Shown here in pieces: positions 8,358 through 17,607 of a stretch of 64,000 bases of DNA. The DNA comes from Anaerolineaceae bacterium (GTDB taxonomy: Bacteria; Chloroflexota; Anaerolineae; Anaerolineales; Anaerolineaceae). The stretch spans positions 310,001 to 374,000 of the forward strand of contig JAURZL010000007.1 of NCBI GenBank assembly GCA_030653365.1. The letters run 5' to 3'. The translations under genes were made by a program, and so were the position numbers. Numbering within the stretch: the stretch's first letter is position 1; every line of letters begins with the position of its first letter. The notes under the pieces are model-generated. The model had not been told where the DNA came from, did no database searches, and worked only from the letters and a program-made list of their open reading frames with translations.

Positions 8358-8978
8358 CTAATTGGAAGAGAAACGTAATTTTCTAACAAGAAATATAATA
8401 ATAAGTAAAGCTAAAGCTGTGCCCAACAAAGCAGGCAGTCCAACTTCATCCATAAAACCAGCTGTTGGCAATGTTGTTGGAGTCTGTTGTGGAGCAAGAG
8501 TACCTTCTCCAACCGGCGTACCCAGAAGATTGGCAGCAGCTTGTGTTTGAAAAGCTGCAACAGTTGCTGTTCGAACAGCTGGGTCTTGACCAGCGACTGA
8601 AGTTGACTGAGACCCAGCAACTGATGTTGCTGTCGGCATTGCAACCACTGCCGTAGCAGTGGGTACAACTGATGTTGTGGAAGGAGCTGCTTTCTGAGTC
8701 GATAGCTTCTGTTCAAATTCAGCGGTTTGGGAGGCGATGAGAGAAATAGCCGTATTTTGAGCATTAATTTCTGCAGCTTGACTTTGTAAATCAGATGTTG
8801 TCTTTGGACGAAATAGAATGACATAAGCAATAATCGCCAAAATTGAAAATACAACAATTGCGCCTAAGATTCCAACGCCTATAAGGAATGGTTTATTGTT
8901 GGAACCATTTTCTTCTGGTTTTTCGATTGAAGCATTCTCTTCAAATAATTCATTGTCTTCTAATTGATTAGGTTCCAT
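8358..8978 (-). CDS. Membrane/surface protein with LPTAG-type sorting-like C-terminus
   Basis: 206 residues from the ATG at 8978, which follows AAGGAG; a longer open frame upstream lacks a site. An acidic N-terminus precedes a transmembrane helix (about residues 31-55), then an Ala/Thr/Gln-rich low-complexity region. The C-terminus has LPTAGFMDEVGLPALLG, a hydrophobic helix and VRKLR, the architecture of an LPxTG sorting signal with a variant motif. Two hydrophobic ends with a low-complexity middle suggest a surface-exposed loop or a cleaved sortase substrate. Last gene of the eight-gene operon whose head is near 16575. No enzymatic domain is visible. Confidence 0.6.
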   Translation of the reverse strand: MEPNQLEDNELFEENASIEKPEENGSNNKPFLIGVGILGAIVVFSILAIIAYVILFRPKTTSDLQSQAAEINAQNTAISLIASQTAEFEQKLSTQKAAPSTTSVVPTATAVVAMPTATSVAGSQSTSVAGQDPAVRTATVAAFQTQAAANLLGTPVGEGTLAPQQTPTTLPTAGFMDEVGLPALLGTALALLIIIFLVRKLRFSSN

Positions 8979-9006
8979 TTCATTCTCCTTAGTTAATATT
9001 ATTACT

Positions 9007-10056
9007 TTACTCCAGGATATCCAAATTCGCAAGTGGGATAGAGACTAAATCTTCATCATTGAACTCTATGATTGCACAAGTTGAGCGTATTCCGTTAGGT
9101 AATTTTGTTTTCGAATCGTTTATTTTTCGAACGATCGCAGCTCTTCCCTGGTATTGTCCAGAATTTATTCGGACTACTCTACCAGTTTGCAATTCCAATC
9201 CTTCCGAAGGAGAGGTTGCTTCAACTGGTAATTGGATAATGATTTCTGGTTTTTCAAATTTTTTGACATCATAAATTGCATTAATTGATGCAACTTTTGT
9301 TTCATTGGTCTTAATCAACTCATATGCTCTTTCATTCACCGGTAAAGGACCAAAACCCTCAAGTAGGATGATTGGAATTTCACAATTCATGGCTGCAGTT
9401 GCGAGAGATGCACTCATGCTAGATAAAATCAACCCTTTAATGTTGAGATCAACTGCAGCTTTGAGAACTTCAATTGTAGAACAATAACCTCCAAACACAA
9501 TCGATCCTCGGAATGTAACATCAATTTTATCCGGAGTGAGTTCTTCAAATACATTATTCATATTAGAAATTATCGGGCCAGAAATTGCTTTTTGATTACC
9601 CCAAACCCCTTGAATTAATGCGCCATTCGTCTCGACAACCACTCCCCGAAATGGAAGAATTTCTGTAACAATGGATTCAAAACCAGCAAATATTGGTTTT
9701 GGATTTTGGGACAAACGCAAAATGACCTGGCTTCCGATGATGTTAATCACTTCAGAATCAAATTGAGCATGAACAGATTTTGAAAAGGTACCAGCAGTTT
9801 GAGCAATCAAATCCCCTTTTTTTAATTTATCTCCAATTTTTATATTAATTGCTCTGCGGGAATCTTCAATATTTTTTAGATTTAATTCTTTGCGGATATT
9901 TAGAATGGAGAACTTTTCTTCCGGGATGAATTGTGCTATAGGCTCTGTTGCATCTACTTTTTGTCCAACGCGGACCAGAACATCTCCTCTTCCTGGAAAA
10001 ATTCTTGTTCTCTGTATTTTTGCTAATCCTAAAGTGTGATAAGTTAAAGTTTCCAT
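9007..10056 (-). CDS. Conserved protein with biotinyl-lipoyl-like N-terminus and KOW-like C-terminus
   Basis: About 349 residues from the ATG at 10056; a TTG seven codons upstream (10077) is possible, and neither has a clear ribosome-binding site. The N-terminal half has two RVGQKVDATEPIAQ / KIGDKLKKGDLIAQ repeats like hammerhead barrel-sandwich domains. A middle region has alternating hydrophobic strands (GLILSSMSASLATAAM), and the C-terminus contains a KOW-type element TGRVVRINSGQYQGRAAIV. No catalytic motif is recognisable. It directly follows the MutL-like gene. Domain content suggests a scaffold or nucleic-acid/protein-binding role, unproven. Confidence 0.55.
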   Translation of the reverse strand: METLTYHTLGLAKIQRTRIFPGRGDVLVRVGQKVDATEPIAQFIPEEKFSILNIRKELNLKNIEDSRRAINIKIGDKLKKGDLIAQTAGTFSKSVHAQFDSEVINIIGSQVILRLSQNPKPIFAGFESIVTEILPFRGVVVETNGALIQGVWGNQKAISGPIISNMNNVFEELTPDKIDVTFRGSIVFGGYCSTIEVLKAAVDLNIKGLILSSMSASLATAAMNCEIPIILLEGFGPLPVNERAYELIKTNETKVASINAIYDVKKFEKPEIIIQLPVEATSPSEGLELQTGRVVRINSGQYQGRAAIVRKINDSKTKLPNGIRSTCAIIEFNDEDLVSIPLANLDILE

Positions 10057-10091
10057 CGTTATCAATTGTTGATGCAAGAGTTATGCCAATA

Positions 10092-11825
10092 TTATAAATT
10101 CAAATTTTTTCGCCATTTTTTTATTAGGTCAATTCTTTCTGAAGTTTTTTTTGGGAGGGAAATTGGTCTTGTTCGTGTATCAAAGATAACTCCACATAAA
10201 CCGCCCTGTACAACCAATCCTTTCTCAATATTCTTTCCAAATTGTGACAGGTCAATATTTCCAATTGGGTCAAAGAATATTTTTACAAATTGACCAGGTG
10301 TAACCGGAAGCTTGGTAATAGATCCTTTTATTATTTGTTCCTCTAAAAATGTTCCATCTTTGTATTCAATTTTGATTTTAAGTATTGGGGTATCATTTTT
10401 TGCTTTGCTCTGTACAGAAAAAACTTTTGCTAATAATGTGATTGCCTGCCCTTCAAGAATTTGTATCGGCAACAGGGGATTATCAACAGCAATACTTCCC
10501 AATATTGGTAAAATTCCATGTTGATCCAGAAATAAATTAGTAATACCCTTTGGCTGAATTGAATCAAGGAGAATTAATGTTAATTCGGATGGGTTTTCAT
10601 ATTTAGAAAAATAATCTCCATTTATTACTATTTGACTAAAAATTTCCTGCGAAAATCCTGTTTCTCTCTGAAAATTCTGATAACTCTTTCTGACTAATGC
10701 ATTCAACATACTTAATTCTATTGCGAGTTCTTTGTCATCAACTGGGATTGTGTCAGGGCGGATAGATTTCGCCCAAATATAATTATTTACATCTTCGGAA
10801 TCGATTTCTTTATTTAGCCATTGAATAATGCTCTTGATGTCTGTTTCAGCTAAATATTTATCAGGATCATTTTGGAAGGAATTTTTTCCTACATTTAATT
10901 TCAGATTTCCTTGATTGCTCCCAGCGATTATTATTGTTTCTTGATTAAGATCAATTACTAAAATATTGGAATTTTTTTCTGAGCTTAGTTTACTGAGAAA
11001 ATTTGTCATGGTTCCAATGGATTGGCTATAAGGCACTGGAGTTGAGCGAGCAACTAAAGAGATAAAATCAAACCCATGGATTTTTTTTTGCAGGATTTGA
11101 TTATTTATTTCATTTAATGAATTTAAAGCTGGTCTGAGGTTTTCATTCTCGATAGTTGGTCTGATATTATCTGAAATTGTCAAATTTATTAGATTTGACA
11201 CCATCTCTTGAACTTTATTTGAAATTGTAGAGTTTCCAGCATAAATCAACTCAGGAAATTTTTCTTTTGGCAGATGTTTTATACAAAACAGGATTATATC
11301 CACCATCCGTAAAACTGATTTGTTCGCACCGTTTTCTGTTCCTCCAGAGATCATTATCATATCGGGACGATTGTTTATCACTGAGGTTAAAATCTCATCC
11401 ATTTTTCTCGAGTCATTCAAACTGATTTGATCTAGATGTTTGAGATGTGTGGATTGGATAACTTTTGATAAACTTTCAATTGATACACTATCCAATAACC
11501 CAGCAGTAATAATTGAAACAGAATCTAAGAAACCAAATGAGATTGCAATTTGATCCACTCCATTACCATCCGGTTGACTTGGAATGATCAAATTCATTTC
11601 GTTATCCAAAAGATACCTTCCCGTTATTCTTTGTAGTTGATCAATTGCTTTGAATAAGCCTTCTCTTAAATCGTTATAAGGTTCTTTATGGGTCGAATCA
11701 GATTCGCTTGTTGCAAGCAAATGGTATTTTCCATTTACAATATCAAACAAAAATAATTTTGTTGTATGTGCGTCTATTTTTATCCCCAATACCGAGGAGG
11801 TTTCTATGAGTTCACTCATGATCAT
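10092..11825 (-). CDS. GlmL/MutL-like ASKHA-fold ATPase (glutamate mutase L family)
   Basis: 577 residues resembling the MutL/GlmL family (actin-like ASKHA ATPases named from glutamate mutase loci, not the mismatch-repair MutL). VLGIKIDAHTTKLFLFDI is the phosphate-1 strand; ISGGTENGANKSVLRMVDI matches the family GGxxGG region. The C-terminal PVTPGQFVKIFFDP and GGLCGVIFDTRTRPISLP form a distinctive extra domain. No glutamate mutase S or E subunit or B12 protein is present nearby, so it likely works with its operon partners instead. Start is ATG at 11825, immediately after the upstream stop; a second ATG at codon 3 is possible. Confidence 0.7.
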   Translation of the reverse strand: MIMSELIETSSVLGIKIDAHTTKLFLFDIVNGKYHLLATSESDSTHKEPYNDLREGLFKAIDQLQRITGRYLLDNEMNLIIPSQPDGNGVDQIAISFGFLDSVSIITAGLLDSVSIESLSKVIQSTHLKHLDQISLNDSRKMDEILTSVINNRPDMIMISGGTENGANKSVLRMVDIILFCIKHLPKEKFPELIYAGNSTISNKVQEMVSNLINLTISDNIRPTIENENLRPALNSLNEINNQILQKKIHGFDFISLVARSTPVPYSQSIGTMTNFLSKLSSEKNSNILVIDLNQETIIIAGSNQGNLKLNVGKNSFQNDPDKYLAETDIKSIIQWLNKEIDSEDVNNYIWAKSIRPDTIPVDDKELAIELSMLNALVRKSYQNFQRETGFSQEIFSQIVINGDYFSKYENPSELTLILLDSIQPKGITNLFLDQHGILPILGSIAVDNPLLPIQILEGQAITLLAKVFSVQSKAKNDTPILKIKIEYKDGTFLEEQIIKGSITKLPVTPGQFVKIFFDPIGNIDLSQFGKNIEKGLVVQGGLCGVIFDTRTRPISLPKKTSERIDLIKKWRKNLNL

Positions 11826-12494
11826 TTATCCAATAAAAAAATTATAGATGAAGGTAATAATGAAATTTAGCCTTTCAATTAAGGCAATCACGGAAGAAAT
11901 GATGACACCAGCAAAAACGGATCCAAGTGTAATTCCAATAAACACTATTCCAATTTGACTGACATAATGTAGAATTTTTGAAAACCCACTGATATCTTTT
12001 TTAGAAGTTCGTTTCGAAAATTGAAAATAGAGGAGAGACGAAACTGTTCCGATAATGATAAAAACACCACCAAAAAAATTCTGAAAACTTATTGTATCAA
12101 TGGAGAATGGTTCAGTAATCATATCAATCATCGGTAATAAAGTTCCGGTAAATGCACTAGTTAAGATAATTGCTGCTCCACTACCAACCAGGAAAGCTAG
12201 AGAAAAATCACCTACCTGACTGGCCTTCTTTGATAATTTGAATAAAAGTAATACCGATAATAAGATTGGTACTAATTGAATGATTCTTTGGTTTGGATCA
12301 CCAGAAAATAATGGCATGATTAATTTTGGAATCAGAATTTGGTAGAAAATCAAAACCAAAACATACGCAGAAGATACGCCTACAAACAAATAGGCTGCAA
12401 TTCTGAATAGTGGATTATCTCCAAAAATATAACTAAAAATCATTACGGTTAGAATGAAACTTAGGAGAAGCCAAAAAAATTGATTTTGAATCAT
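11826..12494 (-). CDS. Multispanning membrane protein, unknown
   Basis: 222 residues with about six to seven hydrophobic segments and little else; charged residues cluster in a loop near SKRTSKKDISG. No family motif is recognised. The ATG overlaps the stop of the zinc-ribbon gene upstream by four bases, and the stop abuts the MutL-like start, so it is a core part of the operon. Composition and size are comparable to the other small membrane protein of the operon at 14974-15591. Confidence 0.65.
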   Translation of the reverse strand: MIQNQFFWLLLSFILTVMIFSYIFGDNPLFRIAAYLFVGVSSAYVLVLIFYQILIPKLIMPLFSGDPNQRIIQLVPILLSVLLLFKLSKKASQVGDFSLAFLVGSGAAIILTSAFTGTLLPMIDMITEPFSIDTISFQNFFGGVFIIIGTVSSLLYFQFSKRTSKKDISGFSKILHYVSQIGIVFIGITLGSVFAGVIISSVIALIERLNFIITFIYNFFIG

Positions 12495-14971
12495 TTTCTA
12501 TCCCCTGATGAATTTGCAGAAAGCGTATTTCTAAATATTGATATGACACCACCCGTTAATAAAAAGACTATAAATGTTATAACAACAATTTGAATGATCG
12601 CCCAATAGCGGTCAAGAACATTTGATTCTGAATTCGATAGTAGATTGAATGCTAATGCTCCTGAAATACCACTAATCATTCCATCAATCTGGTTTGAACG
12701 AAGATAAGGTTGTAAAAGGGGAGAAGCCTGGGTTGTTGATATCAGTAAAAACCCAACATCAGGTATGAGAAAATCCACTTGCTCTATCCATAATTTTGCA
12801 TTGTCTGAGTTGTCTGATACCAAAACTATCAAATCAAAATCTAGAATTGAGTTCATATCCGATAAGGGAGGTTCATTCCAAATATTTGGATTGGATAAAC
12901 CTTCTGGCAATGTTGTTTCGGGATTTGTCAGAAACGACTGAATCCCAATAGCATTACCGGGAAGAAAACCTAAATTGATGATTCTTTCAGAAAAATTGTA
13001 AGAAGGCACCTTAAGTCTACTATTATTGATGATTTCATCAGCCACCAAAACACCAGTTGGATTCGTGGAAATCACTGTTATCCAATGGTTGTTCATAAAT
13101 AAGTTTTCAAAGAACCCACTGGTAATCAAAATCATTTCAGGAAAAGAACTGGCATCAGTTTCAAAAACCACGAGAACATTACCAGGTGTCTGGTTGCGAT
13201 TCAAATAGCCTGTTGATAAATTAAAAAATCTAACTGAATCAGCTGATAATAATTCGGGGAATTTTTGACCTGAATGGTCGAGAAATAACGAAGATAGGAC
13301 AATTAATAATAAGAATATTGGAATTAATTGTGTTGTAAATCTTTGAAATAATGTGTTTTTTGTTTTTCCAGTAGATTCTATAATGATTGATGGAGAGATG
13401 ATTTCTTCTAAAATTTTTATGTGTGCACGTTGTTTATCCGTTATATTATTGCTTACAGAATAAACAGGTGGTGCTGAGTATGTTTTCGTCACTTTTTCGG
13501 AAGATAAAGCACCCTGAAGACCAGCCAAAGGACCTGATTTCTCAATAATTTTTTGTGACCGTAATCTGGATATTTCTGGTGAAACAACCTCGATTGGACG
13601 GATTGATTTCAACCATTCTGGTAGTTCAGCTTTAGGAATGTTGTCAATTGGGGTTGAATCCGAAATTTTTTCATCATTTGTTGTTTCTGTTGGCTCAATG
13701 TCATCAAAGTTAAAATTGACATTTTCAAGCCAATCGGGGATGTTATCAAAAACAAAAGGAGATGTTTGATGTGCGTTTTCATCCTCTATTTCATCTTCTT
13801 TGTTTTTATCTTCCTCGTTTTCGAGCAAATTTTGATCGAACCATTCTGATGATTCATCAAACCCAATAAATGGTTGTGTGGGTATATTATTAAGTTCTTT
13901 ATCATCAAAAATGAAAGCTGGTTTAGTAGTTGATGCTTTTTCGTTTTCAATATTGATTTCTTTGCTGGTAGATTCAGATAAATATTGATGATCATCTTGT
14001 TTTTCATTTTCTTCATCTGAATCTTTTGGAAACATATCCAATTTGTTAAAAAGCAGAACTGAATCAAACTCTCCGGTAGAAGTAGAACTTAACTCTGAAT
14101 CCTCTATATCTCCTACAGGTTTTTGATTTGTTTTATGTTTGTCAATTTCCTTAATCCACACAGGAAGGGATTCAGATTGATCATCAGAAGGTTCAGGCTC
14201 TGATGCATCCTCCACGAGAAAATTTGATTGTGATAACCAATCCGGTATGTTTATTGGTTCATTTGATTTGAGAATTTCTTCTGCAGCCGTTTCTTGATCA
14301 GGAGTTAACCAATTTGGCATATCAGAATCAACTTCTTTTTCAGATTTTTCTGGATTATCAAATATGGTTTTGTTTAGCCACTCCGGTAATTCATCTGCGG
14401 GTTCGATTTCGGAATTTTCAATTTTTTCATGAAGAACTGGAAATTCTTTTTGCCATACATTTTTTATCTCATCAAGCGATGAAGAAATCGGAGAGGATTC
14501 GTCAATTGAGTTCTGTTCGGACTCTGCTTCATCAATTTGATCATTTTCCTGAGACGGAGATATATCTCTAAATTTGGTAAGCCAATCATCTGAATTTTTT
14601 TCCGCAGATTTTTCTTCTTCACGCAGCGTGTTAATCAAATCAGCATTCTCTATTTCATTAGAGGATAATTCACCTGAATGGATTTTTGTGAACTCATCTT
14701 CGGTTTGTTTGATTTCACGAATTCTATTTAACCAATCTGGAACTTCTTTCGCATCATCATCATCCCTTTTGTTTATTTCTTTATCTACCCCTTCCAATGA
14801 AATCAAATTTAAGCCTGATTCATCATCGGATTGGCGAAGGAATGACAACCAATCTGTATCAGAGGAGGAGTCGGATTTATCCATAGGAAATTCAAACCCA
14901 CAATTTTTACAAAATTTGGCGGATGGTTTATTTTCATTATTACATTGTGGGCAATTTTTTTTATCTGTCAT
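12491..14971 (-). CDS. Zinc-ribbon, acidic, WL-motif-repeat membrane protein
   Basis: 826 residues. An N-terminal zinc ribbon has Cys7, Cys10, Cys21 and Cys24. A long acidic, probably disordered region then carries ten short Trp motifs, mostly of the form PxWL, at about W41, W80, W130, W198, W221, W245, W272, W377, W414 and W453. The segment SGPLAGLQGALS near 479-490 precedes a transmembrane helix (about 549-565), an extracytoplasmic domain of about 220 residues, and a final helix near 790-810. The layout suggests a cytoplasmic tether that displays many copies of one binding motif. No known family is assigned. The start ATG lies two bases downstream of the preceding stop. Confidence 0.65.
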   Translation of the reverse strand: MTDKKNCPQCNNENKPSAKFCKNCGFEFPMDKSDSSSDTDWLSFLRQSDDESGLNLISLEGVDKEINKRDDDDAKEVPDWLNRIREIKQTEDEFTKIHSGELSSNEIENADLINTLREEEKSAEKNSDDWLTKFRDISPSQENDQIDEAESEQNSIDESSPISSSLDEIKNVWQKEFPVLHEKIENSEIEPADELPEWLNKTIFDNPEKSEKEVDSDMPNWLTPDQETAAEEILKSNEPINIPDWLSQSNFLVEDASEPEPSDDQSESLPVWIKEIDKHKTNQKPVGDIEDSELSSTSTGEFDSVLLFNKLDMFPKDSDEENEKQDDHQYLSESTSKEINIENEKASTTKPAFIFDDKELNNIPTQPFIGFDESSEWFDQNLLENEEDKNKEDEIEDENAHQTSPFVFDNIPDWLENVNFNFDDIEPTETTNDEKISDSTPIDNIPKAELPEWLKSIRPIEVVSPEISRLRSQKIIEKSGPLAGLQGALSSEKVTKTYSAPPVYSVSNNITDKQRAHIKILEEIISPSIIIESTGKTKNTLFQRFTTQLIPIFLLLIVLSSLFLDHSGQKFPELLSADSVRFFNLSTGYLNRNQTPGNVLVVFETDASSFPEMILITSGFFENLFMNNHWITVISTNPTGVLVADEIINNSRLKVPSYNFSERIINLGFLPGNAIGIQSFLTNPETTLPEGLSNPNIWNEPPLSDMNSILDFDLIVLVSDNSDNAKLWIEQVDFLIPDVGFLLISTTQASPLLQPYLRSNQIDGMISGISGALAFNLLSNSESNVLDRYWAIIQIVVITFIVFLLTGGVISIFRNTLSANSSGDRK

Positions 14972-14973
14972 TA

Positions 14974-15591
14974 TTACCTGTCATAAGGTCGATCAATACC
15001 AAAAAGAATTCTTAAACTTGTAATGATTGCTCCCAAAGAAATCCCGATCAATATTCCAGTACTTCCTGCGATAGGAAGTGAATTCAATCCAGTAATGATC
15101 GGTTTCATTAATGGTATATTTTCACCCAATGAGAGTATTCCGCTGAATAATAAAAGAAATACAACTGTAGAACTTCCAAAAATTAGAGCTAATAAGTTTT
15201 GTTTTCTTGTAAAAAAGCGAAAACTGGCTAAGGCTAAAGTTAATGCCAGTACAGCCATCATACTTGCTTCGACGCTTAGAATTATAGTTCTGTTTAAATT
15301 TATAAAAAACTGATCTGCTGGTCCGAGCAAAATTCCAATTAATAAAACAGTAATAAAACCAACAATAAAAAATGAGCTGGCAATATCTCGTTTGGTGTCT
15401 GTAAAAACCCTATTCCAATGAACAAATAAAAGATTTAATATTGCGATTATTAATGCTATTCCACTAACGATAACTGCCCAATTAAGAAGGTTCGCTCGGA
15501 TTTCATCCAAGATAGAACCAGGGAAAAAAAGACCGAGAATTATTAAGAAACCAGAAATGGAGGAAATTAAAATAAGAATAATTTTTTTCAT
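14974..15591 (-). CDS. Multispanning membrane protein, unknown
   Basis: About 205 residues from the ATG at 15591, chosen because it overlaps the upstream stop (ATGA) and gives a signal-like start MKKIILILISS. Roughly six hydrophobic segments; short charged loops (NRVFTDTKRD, RFFTRKQN). No recognised family. Sits between the DUF6754-like gene and the zinc-ribbon WL protein. Confidence 0.65.
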   Translation of the reverse strand: MKKIILILISSISGFLIILGLFFPGSILDEIRANLLNWAVIVSGIALIIAILNLLFVHWNRVFTDTKRDIASSFFIVGFITVLLIGILLGPADQFFINLNRTIILSVEASMMAVLALTLALASFRFFTRKQNLLALIFGSSTVVFLLLFSGILSLGENIPLMKPIITGLNSLPIAGSTGILIGISLGAIITSLRILFGIDRPYDR

Positions 15592-16337
15592 AAGATGCCA
15601 ATTATTTTTAAAAATGCAACCAAAAAAATTGCGATAATTATTACCCATCTAAGAAAATCATGGACGATAAGTGAAAGAGCATGAATTTTGTTGTTGTCCA
15701 ATTGTGCAGGAATTGAAAAGATCTGTTCACCGATCAACGTCTCATCTGAATAAACGTAACTGACTGCCTGACCTTCCAGATTATCGGTCGCGGATAGAGA
15801 ATAATTACCTGCTCGATTGCTTGCATTGAGTAATAATCCGATTTCAGAGCTAAGATTACCAACCAAAATCTGAGTAGACAAATCCTTATCCGATGATGAT
15901 GGCATTGCACCTGCTATATAGCTCATATTGGTTGGTCCGGATAAAAACACATTGGATTGTTCTGTAGAGGAAAACCCTGCTTTTTCTTTTCCAAAATTCT
16001 GAAATGTAGTTTGAGCTAGTAATGTTACATCACCACTACCTGAGGTAGCTACTGGGGGATTATCACTTAATATACTTTGATCGAGGATTTTTGATAGAGT
16101 ATTAATTCCAATAAGTGATGCAGCACCATGGATGTTATTGAGATTTGATTTTCCAAGTGAAATATGAAGCCCTTTTCCATGTTCAATTGATAATCCTATG
16201 GATTTCTTTAAATTAATTATTGAGGATATTTTTTTTATCTCTAACCAATTCTTTAGTGGTGTTAAATATAAAATCAAACCTGAAATAAGGATAAAAATAA
16301 TGAAGAAAAGAAATAAAAGAAGGATAGTGTTATTCAA
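15588..16337 (-). CDS. DUF6754-like membrane protein
   Basis: 249 residues with an N-terminal transmembrane helix (about 5-27), a soluble region with several Gly/Ser-rich strands (GLHISLGKSNLNNIHGAAS, GSGDVTLLAQTTFQNFG, GAMPSSSDK), and a C-terminal helix (about 226-246). From memory this matches the uncharacterised family DUF6754, seen in Anaerolineae-type genomes; not verified. Overlaps the 81-residue gene by eight bases and the next membrane gene by four. Function unknown. Confidence 0.6.
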   Translation of the reverse strand: MNNTILLLFLFFIIFILISGLILYLTPLKNWLEIKKISSIINLKKSIGLSIEHGKGLHISLGKSNLNNIHGAASLIGINTLSKILDQSILSDNPPVATSGSGDVTLLAQTTFQNFGKEKAGFSSTEQSNVFLSGPTNMSYIAGAMPSSSDKDLSTQILVGNLSSEIGLLLNASNRAGNYSLSATDNLEGQAVSYVYSDETLIGEQIFSIPAQLDNNKIHALSLIVHDFLRWVIIIAIFLVAFLKIIGIL

Positions 16338-16575
16338 TAAATTCCTTATTGTTTACAAATTCGAGAAATGCCTTTGATTTTTCTGAATCTTCCAAAACCT
16401 CTGCCAATTGCCCAATGATTGAATTTCTGAAAAACGGCTGTGTTAAGTATAATGATTGGGCTGCAATTACCCGGACTGGACCAGCTGCATCTAATAAAAA
16501 ACGAAATAAACCCATTAGATGGTATTGTTGCAAGTATTGAGCCCATTGGTTCCAATTATACTGATTAACCTGCAT
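16330..16575 (-). CDS. Small protein heading the MutL-like operon
   Basis: 81 residues, starting MQVNQYNWNQW, with a helical, moderately hydrophobic sequence rich in Gln and Phe and no membrane segment. No recognised family. Evidence that it is real: an extended -10 element ends six bases before its ATG, and its 3' end overlaps the DUF6754-like gene by eight bases, giving an operon-head gene with coupled translation. Confidence 0.6.
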   Translation of the reverse strand: MQVNQYNWNQWAQYLQQYHLMGLFRFLLDAAGPVRVIAAQSLYLTQPFFRNSIIGQLAEVLEDSEKSKAFLEFVNNKEFIE

Positions 16576-16581
16576 AAATTA

Positions 16582-16587
16582 AGTATA
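16582..16587 (-). promoter_or_regulatory. Extended -10 predicting a leaderless operon mRNA
   Basis: On the minus strand TGCTATACT ends six bases before the ATG at 16575. No Shine-Dalgarno sequence. This would drive the whole eight-gene operon down to 8358. Confidence 0.55.
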
Positions 16588-16655
16588 GCAAAGAATAATT
16601 TATTTTATTAGTATCATCTAAATAATCAGGGGTTTGCGGGTGATTTTGGTGTGTA

Positions 16656-17435
16656 TCACCACCCATTACACCCTGACCAAAAAATACGAAAAGATTCTAT
16701 TAAGGTTTGTTTTGATTTCCATAGATGTTTTCCACCACCAATATCAAAAAAATGCGAGATATCAGCTTTCATCTGGGCAATATCAGTCCAGAAAGTACTT
16801 ATTTGGGATTTATATGCAGCAATCGAATCATGCCAATTTCTGATATTTTCATCGATCAATTGAAATTGTAGAGGAAGTAAGTTCTCTGCATTTGTTTGAG
16901 GATTTTGAGATTTAATTACGTAAGGATAGTCTTCATAAAAAAGTAAAGGTTGCGAACGCAATAAAGAGATTGATTTGAATATGATTTGATGATCCAGATG
17001 GTTACCAATCGCTAATGGAGATACAAGGATATCTTTAGGCATTATTTGAGTTTTGAAAATGGCTGAAATTTCATCTATAAGCGGTTCCTGAGAGTCTGGA
17101 ATTGGTTGGTACAAATCCTCTTCTTTTTTGATAATCGGATCCCCAAAGTTATCCTTACGATAAATACAGTCCAGAAAATTGAAATGCCTGAAATCAGCCC
17201 CAAGTATCTTACAAGCTTCAATATCCTCTAAACGTCGTTTTTTTGGGGCATTCAAAGGCAATCTCCATCGATTGTGTAAAGATAAAGCAAAAGGAGAAAG
17301 GTCGGATTCAATTGGTGACCCTGAGAAAATGGACCATATTTCAGTTTTGATGTTATTTCCAGATAGGTGGTTGACAATACCGCCACAAGATAAAGAAATA
17401 TCGTCAAGGTGTGGTGATATAAATATATATCTCAT
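16656..17435 (-). CDS. PIG-L (LmbE-like) family deacetylase
   Basis: 259 residues. The metal-binding motif appears as SPHLDDISLSCGG (family AHPDDE) at residues 7-19, and the downstream His motif as PLAIGNHLDHQII. The substitution of Pro-Asp-Asp by Leu-Asp-Asp is common in the branch of the family near sugar and glycan genes. It probably deacetylates an N-acetyl sugar derivative; substrate unknown. A weak GGA-containing site precedes the ATG. It is convergent with nothing and ends just upstream of the MutL-like operon. Confidence 0.82.
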   Translation of the reverse strand: MRYIFISPHLDDISLSCGGIVNHLSGNNIKTEIWSIFSGSPIESDLSPFALSLHNRWRLPLNAPKKRRLEDIEACKILGADFRHFNFLDCIYRKDNFGDPIIKKEEDLYQPIPDSQEPLIDEISAIFKTQIMPKDILVSPLAIGNHLDHQIIFKSISLLRSQPLLFYEDYPYVIKSQNPQTNAENLLPLQFQLIDENIRNWHDSIAAYKSQISTFWTDIAQMKADISHFFDIGGGKHLWKSKQTLIESFRIFWSGCNGW

Positions 17436-17506
17436 AATTTATTCCGTAATTGTTCCATGATAAAATAATTTTAACGATAAATGGTATCTTTTCAACTCAG
17501 TAGTCA

Positions 17507-17542
17507 GATTGTTTTTGATAGGCGTCACTGCCAAAAACAACC
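17507..17542. repeat. Dispersed palindromic repeat, copy A
   Basis: TTGTTTTTGATAGGCGTCA followed by CTGCCAAAAACAACC; the arms pair imperfectly. Member of the six-copy family described in the findings. Confidence 0.6.
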
Positions 17543-17607
17543 ATCGGCCCAGGTTTAATGTGATGATACGATAATTACAAATCAGAATGGTTTTCAGGGA
17601 GAAAAAA

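Noticed and set aside
8411..8857. Minus-strand 148-residue frame overlapping the LPTAG protein
   Set aside because: Leu/Gln-rich low-complexity composition and full overlap with the supported gene in another frame.
14574..15023. Plus-strand frame opposite the zinc-ribbon gene
   Set aside because: Ser-rich artefact antisense to an acidic coding region; no site or family.
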